From the NCBI GenBank assembly GCA_028280675.1, contig JANQLI010000373.1, positions 1-7,592 on the forward strand: a stretch of DNA of 7,592 bases. The letters are read 5' to 3'. Below are positions 5,642-7,592 of this stretch, in pieces. Within the stretch, counting starts at the first letter, position 1; each line of letters opens with the position of its first letter. The stretch is from Alphaproteobacteria bacterium (GTDB lineage Bacteria; Pseudomonadota; Alphaproteobacteria; SMXP01). The notes under the pieces were generated by a model. The model did no database searches, was not told the DNA's origin, and was given only the letters and a program-made list of their open reading frames with translations. The position numbers and the translations under genes are program-made.

Positions 5642-6439
5642 TTAATGATCGCCGGTTTGCAAGAACCATGATTCTGTGCCGTCAAGGACGAGACAGGTGA
5701 GGATGTTTGTCATCCAGGCGCCTGTATCAATGCCGATCTGATTGTCTTTAATATCTACACCGCCACGTCCGTCTTCGGTAAAACTCGGTGTGTGGCCATG
5801 CACGACCACTTTGCCGAAGTTGCGTTTCGATTCCAGAAACTTACTGCGTATCCAGATGAGATCAGCTTCTTTTTGCTCGTCCAATTTTACACCGGGGCGC
5901 ACACCGGCATGACAGAAAAAATAATCGCCATAGGTTGCGCTTAACGCGAGGTTTTGCAGAAAGGTCAGATGCTTTTCCGGGAGGGCGTTATGAAGCGCTG
6001 TTTGTGCGGCATCGTAATGCATTGGATTGATGTCGATCGTGGTTTGTGTCACGCCATACGCACGTAATGTTTCATAGCCGCCGGTTTCACGCCAAGCGAT
6101 TCCAAGTGTCGCATCTTCCAGAAAGTCGAGCAGCATGGCCTCATGATTGCCCTTGAGGTAGACGGCTTCAAAACCCGGTGGCGGTCCAGATGAAAGCATA
6201 TCCAAAAGTTCTGGCACTTCATGACCACGGTCAATGTAATCGCCGAGATAGATAATAATCGCGCGCGACTCTGGTGCCAGGTCTTCCACATCCTGGGCGA
6301 TCATGCTGTGGAGTTCGCGCAACAAATCTGCGCGGCCGTGAATATCACCAATGGCGTAAAGACGCACACCGTCGGGCGTAGAGGGTTCTTTCCCTCCAAA
6401 CCTTAATGCTTTGCTCGCTTTTCGTATCCACGACGCCAA
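5642..6439 (-). CDS. PP2A-like metallophosphoesterase (putative Ser/Thr protein phosphatase)
   Basis: The 265-residue protein has every metal-binding motif of the calcineurin-like phosphoesterase fold: GDIHG (31-35), GDYIDRG (66-72), GNHE (97-100), FCHAG (175-179) and HGHTP (214-218). The order and spacing fit the bacterial PPP-type group that includes lambda phosphatase and PrpA/PrpB, and also overlaps with ApaH/PrpE-like dinucleoside polyphosphatases. The substrate could therefore be a phosphoprotein or a nucleotide; sequence alone does not decide. There is no signal peptide, so it should be cytoplasmic. The start is TTG at 6439, supported by an AGAGGAG ribosome-binding site 9 bases upstream. 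An internal GTG at residue 25 is possible but less supported. The stop codon lies in a T-run 12 bases beyond the tRNA-Leu end. Confidence 0.9.
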   Translation of the reverse strand: MASWIRKASKALRFGGKEPSTPDGVRLYAIGDIHGRADLLRELHSMIAQDVEDLAPESRAIIIYLGDYIDRGHEVPELLDMLSSGPPPGFEAVYLKGNHEAMLLDFLEDATLGIAWRETGGYETLRAYGVTQTTIDINPMHYDAAQTALHNALPEKHLTFLQNLALSATYGDYFFCHAGVRPGVKLDEQKEADLIWIRSKFLESKRNFGKVVVHGHTPSFTEDGRGGVDIKDNQIGIDTGAWMTNILTCLVLDGTESWFLQTGDH

Positions 6440-6536
6440 GCCGTTAAGCTCCTCTGTCTTTCATAGTGATCCAAGTGAATGCGTACTATAACATAGCCCA
6501 TGTGAAGGTGCCACGAATGCTTGTAAAGGTGTGCTT
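6440..6536. promoter_or_regulatory. Divergent promoter region
   Basis: These 97 bases separate two divergent starts, so at least two promoters should lie here. A small inverted repeat CTAT-AAC-ATAG at 6486-6496 offers a TATAAC-like -10 on the + strand and a TATGTT-like one on the minus strand, but no good -35 element could be paired with either. Assignment of the promoters is therefore uncertain. Confidence 0.35.
6449..6455 (-). promoter_or_regulatory. Ribosome-binding site fixing a TTG start
   Basis: On the minus strand this reads AGAGGAG, a near-perfect Shine-Dalgarno sequence, 9 bases before the TTG at 6439. The nearest upstream ATG (25 bases before the TTG) is out of frame and stops after six codons, so TTG is the best start for the phosphoesterase. 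Confidence 0.65.
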
Positions 6537-7409
6537 ATGCGATCTCATCCAAAAATAATTGCGCATCGTGGCGGTGCAGGATTGCGTCCGGAAAACACGA
6601 TGGCGGCGATCAATCATGCTCTTGCATTAGGTGTCGATGGGATCGAAGTGGATGTCCATTTATCGGCAGACGGTCAGGTGATTGTCCATCATGATGACGC
6701 GCTCAACCCACATACGACGCGTTTGAATGGTGAGTGGTTGCCTGAAACAGGGCCGCTTGTGAAAGATTTATCCTTTGCCGCGTTGCAGCGCTATGACGTG
6801 GGACGTCTTCAGCCTGGCTCTTCCTTGGCGCGCAAACATCCCAACCAGGTTGCTGTCGATGGCGAACGTATTCCGCTTTTGTCGGATGTCTTGGCCCGGC
6901 TGGACGAAGAGGATGCGTTCAAGGCAGAGATTCTTATCGAATTGAAAACACATCCCATTGATCCAACGTTATCATCCGATCCGGACCATCTTGTGCAGGG
7001 TATTTTAGATGCGTTGCGTCATGCAGGCATGATCGAGCGCGCGGTGCTGATCTCTTTTAATTGGGACGCGCTTGATTATGCTTTGCGGTGTCAGCCGGAT
7101 ATGCGCACCGGCTATCTCACCTATCCGCGTGAGGAGCTCATCGCACGAAAAGTACCGGAAGACCTTTTCATCACTTTAGCCGCCGGTCCGGATGTTTTTC
7201 ACGCGATGGCGAAACGCGGGGCGGTCTTCTGGGGGCCGTTGCATCGTGAGGCAAGCAAAGATTTCGTCGCCCTTGCACATGCCTGCGGACTTGAAGTGTC
7301 CGTATGGACGGCCAATGATCGTGCGGCTTATGACGCGCTGGTTCACGCTGAGGTGGACTATATAACAACGGACTACCCTGACCGCATGCTGGACTATCGG
7401 CGCGGCTAA
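6537..7409 (+). CDS. Glycerophosphodiester phosphodiesterase
   Basis: This enzyme hydrolyses deacylated phospholipids (glycerophosphodiesters) to glycerol-3-phosphate and an alcohol. The 290-residue protein is a TIM-barrel GDPD. The signature IAHRGG with His10-Arg11 opens the domain, followed by RPENT (18-22, Glu19). Glu37 and Asp39 (IEVDVH) are metal ligands, and HHD with His52 holds the second catalytic histidine. Glu135 (IELK) is a further ligand, and the C-terminal VSVWTANDR and DYITTDYPD motifs are typical. There is no signal peptide, so it is a cytoplasmic UgpQ-like form. ATG at 6537 is chosen because AAAGG ends 7 bases upstream; GTG at 6531 is too close to that site. The gene is divergent from the phosphoesterase, and no ugp transporter gene is visible. 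Confidence 0.93.
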   Translation: MRSHPKIIAHRGGAGLRPENTMAAINHALALGVDGIEVDVHLSADGQVIVHHDDALNPHTTRLNGEWLPETGPLVKDLSFAALQRYDVGRLQPGSSLARKHPNQVAVDGERIPLLSDVLARLDEEDAFKAEILIELKTHPIDPTLSSDPDHLVQGILDALRHAGMIERAVLISFNWDALDYALRCQPDMRTGYLTYPREELIARKVPEDLFITLAAGPDVFHAMAKRGAVFWGPLHREASKDFVALAHACGLEVSVWTANDRAAYDALVHAEVDYITTDYPDRMLDYRRG

Positions 7410-7528
7410 ATGCCTGAAAACTGCGATAAAATCGGTAAAAAGTGGCCACAATCCAGCCATGATCCCCGGTCAGGCTTTTCCTGATCGTCGGCGGGAGTCG
7501 GCAAAACTCAAGAATTGGGGGTTTCATC
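7410..7528. other. Intergenic region with a perfect-stem hairpin
   Basis: CGGTCAGG (7467-7474) pairs with CCTGATCG (7480-7487) around a CTTTT loop, giving an 8-bp stem with one G-T pair. No T-tract follows, so it is not a typical terminator. It may lie in the leader of the downstream gene. A small inverted repeat CGAT-AAA-ATCG is at 7424-7434. No promoter could be assigned. Confidence 0.4.
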
Positions 7529-7592
7529 ATGGAATATTCAGAAGGTGTCATTAGCGCCATCGCGCTCACACTCGGGGCGTCCTGGGCGAGTG
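7529..7592 (+). CDS. Start of a probable DUF4126 membrane protein, cut by the window edge
   Basis: Only the first 21 codons are present. ATG at 7529 follows a GGGGG stretch (7517-7521) by 7 bases, a plausible ribosome-binding site. The visible peptide starts MEYSEGVISAIALTLGASWA, a short polar head followed by a hydrophobic helix. The SAIALTLGASWAS pattern resembles the beginning of DUF4126 family inner-membrane proteins, whose function is unknown. With so few residues the family call is tentative, but a real coding start is likely. Confidence 0.5.
   Translation, partial: MEYSEGVISAIALTLGASWAS

Noticed and set aside
5376..5685. Leftward frames covering the tRNA-Leu gene
   Set aside because: They run antisense through a complete tRNA and have no recognisable protein features.
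1..7592. CRISPR arrays, insertion sequences, prophage, toxin-antitoxin or defence islands
   Set aside because: No regularly spaced repeats, no terminal inverted repeats flanking a transposase, and no such proteins in any frame. The HNH protein alone is not enough to claim a defence system.

Overview
The window looks like ordinary chromosomal sequence from an alphaproteobacterium of moderate GC content. The gene set supports this: GluQ-type tRNA modification enzyme, ExoD-family membrane protein, DsbB next to Coq7, and a stand-alone HNH protein. By-eye counting finds about 15 GANTC (CcrM) sites where uniform composition would give about 30, which also fits. No species can be named from the sequence alone. 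I see no insertion sequence, phage gene, CRISPR array or plasmid function. No stretch over about 190 bases lacks a gene or RNA.

Left part (1-2855): the 3' end of an unidentified protein with a possible vWA-like C-terminus runs rightward. It converges on, and overlaps by 15 bases, a leftward gluQ gene. Divergent from gluQ is a tightly coupled pair: a membrane-anchored alpha/beta hydrolase and a short AlkA-type DNA glycosylase, sharing an ATGA stop/start.

Middle part (2856-5358): a 168-base spacer holds three GANTC sites within 38 bases and a pair of competing small hairpins. It leads into a rightward HNH endonuclease gene. That gene converges on a compact leftward cluster, exoD-like, dsbB, coq7, with a 7-base gap and then an 8-base overlap. 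DsbB passes electrons to quinone and Coq7 helps to make ubiquinone, so these two neighbours have a plausible functional link.

Right part (5359-7592): a single tRNA-Leu(CAA) with a clear sigma-70-type promoter lies between leftward protein genes. It is followed by a leftward PP2A-like metallophosphoesterase that starts at TTG. A 97-base divergent region separates it from a rightward glycerophosphodiester phosphodiesterase. The window ends 21 codons into a probable DUF4126 membrane protein.

Most genes are housekeeping: tRNA modification, DNA repair, oxidative protein folding, quinone synthesis and phosphate-ester hydrolysis. I found no convincing new multigene system. The points most worth a second look are the GANTC cluster before the HNH gene, the dsbB-coq7 overlap, and the uncharacterised HNH and first-gene products.
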